A stretch of DNA of 13,881 bases. It comes from Victivallales bacterium (GTDB lineage Bacteria > Verrucomicrobiota > Lentisphaeria > Oligosphaerales > Lenti-02). The notes under the pieces were generated by a model that worked only from the letters and a program-made list of their open reading frames with translations, did not search any database and was not told the DNA's origin. Position numbers and translations under genes: made by a program. How positions within the stretch are numbered: position 1 is the stretch's first letter; every line of letters starts with the position of its first letter. This document shows, piece after piece, positions 13,732 through 13,881 of this stretch. The stretch is taken from NCBI GenBank assembly GCA_018648945.1, contig JABGQJ010000139.1:1-13881 (forward strand), read 5' to 3'.

Positions 13732-13881
13732 ATGAACGGATGCCAGCATCTTTGCAGGCGAGGAGCTTGGTACCACTTCAGAATGCGAGTTCCGGCAGGA
13801 ATTGTCGCTCACCTGGAGCGCCAGTACATTGACATCTCCCTGCATACGGCAGATTACCGCAGCGCAAGGCTGAAGACGAAG
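13732..13881 (+). CDS. Tyrosine recombinase/integrase, N-terminal 50 codons (runs off the window)
   Basis: ATG 13732 opens a frame that stays open to the last base. The visible residues match the N-terminal domain of phage-type integrases of the DUF6538 kind: LCRRGAWYHFRMRVPAGIV, then a helix, ISLHTADYRSARLKTK. The family pattern is RRG-x-WYFRRRVP, followed by SLGT-x-DYREAR. The catalytic R-H-R-Y domain lies outside the window. The enzyme would recombine an attachment site, most likely the 3' end of the tRNA just upstream. Its position downstream of the tRNA and in the same direction is a standard arrangement for a prophage or integrative island. The call rests on 50 residues, but the motif order is very characteristic. 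Confidence 0.75.
   Translation, partial: MNGCQHLCRRGAWYHFRMRVPAGIVAHLERQYIDISLHTADYRSARLKTK

Noticed and set aside
13582..13845. Minus-strand frame ending in HGLEPRTLGL
   Set aside because: This ending is the familiar antisense translation of a tRNA gene, and the frame runs across the terminator and the recombinase start.

Overview
The window is GC-rich, gene-dense bacterial DNA. The gene set points to the PVC superphylum or a relative (Planctomycetota, Lentisphaerota, Verrucomicrobiota or Kiritimatiellota type). The indicators are an HzsA-like beta-propeller/cytochrome c protein fused to LamG-like domains, a DUF4159 protein, a secreted GH32-like five-bladed propeller with an inserted LamG domain, and an amidohydrolase-2 protein. 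The phylum cannot be fixed from the sequence alone.

Layout. (1) 1-4580, plus strand: the 3' end of a FIST-domain gene, then a very large HzsA-like gene. Both lie in the same reading frame and are separated only by a TGA at 594-596. The first LamG domain of the large gene is readable upstream of any usable start codon, so its 5' end is broken, misread, or fused to FIST. (2) 8605-4583, minus strand: a GT4-type glycosyltransferase, then a tight trio made of a PflA-like radical SAM activase, a secreted DUF4159 protein that starts on an overlapping TTG, and an amidohydrolase. The trio converges on the HzsA-like gene with a 2-bp gap. (3) 8606-9122: a gene-free block with two different inverted-repeat elements, one REP/BIME-like and one built of TGGAC pentamers. 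A third hairpin cluster sits at the 3' end of the glycosyltransferase gene. (4) 11056-9123, minus strand: a probable alpha/alpha-toroid protein, then a small exported protein of unknown function. (5) 11306-13480, plus strand: a large secreted GH32-like protein, divergent from the toroid gene. (6) 13549-13881: a tRNA with CAU anticodon (probably elongator Met), a hairpin terminator, and the first 50 codons of a tyrosine recombinase that runs off the window. This looks like one end of a tRNA-integrated element.

How the genes may work together. Several products carry signal peptides and carbohydrate-binding-type beta-sandwich domains, which fits a scavenger of complex polysaccharides. The HzsA-like protein has two CXXCH heme motifs and must mature in the periplasm, yet no signal peptide is visible for it. 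That is one reason the 594-734 junction deserves attention. The PflA-like activase has no glycyl-radical partner in view. The most notable observations are the FIST/HzsA-like junction, the tRNA-integrase boundary and the two kinds of inverted repeat between 8740 and 9124.
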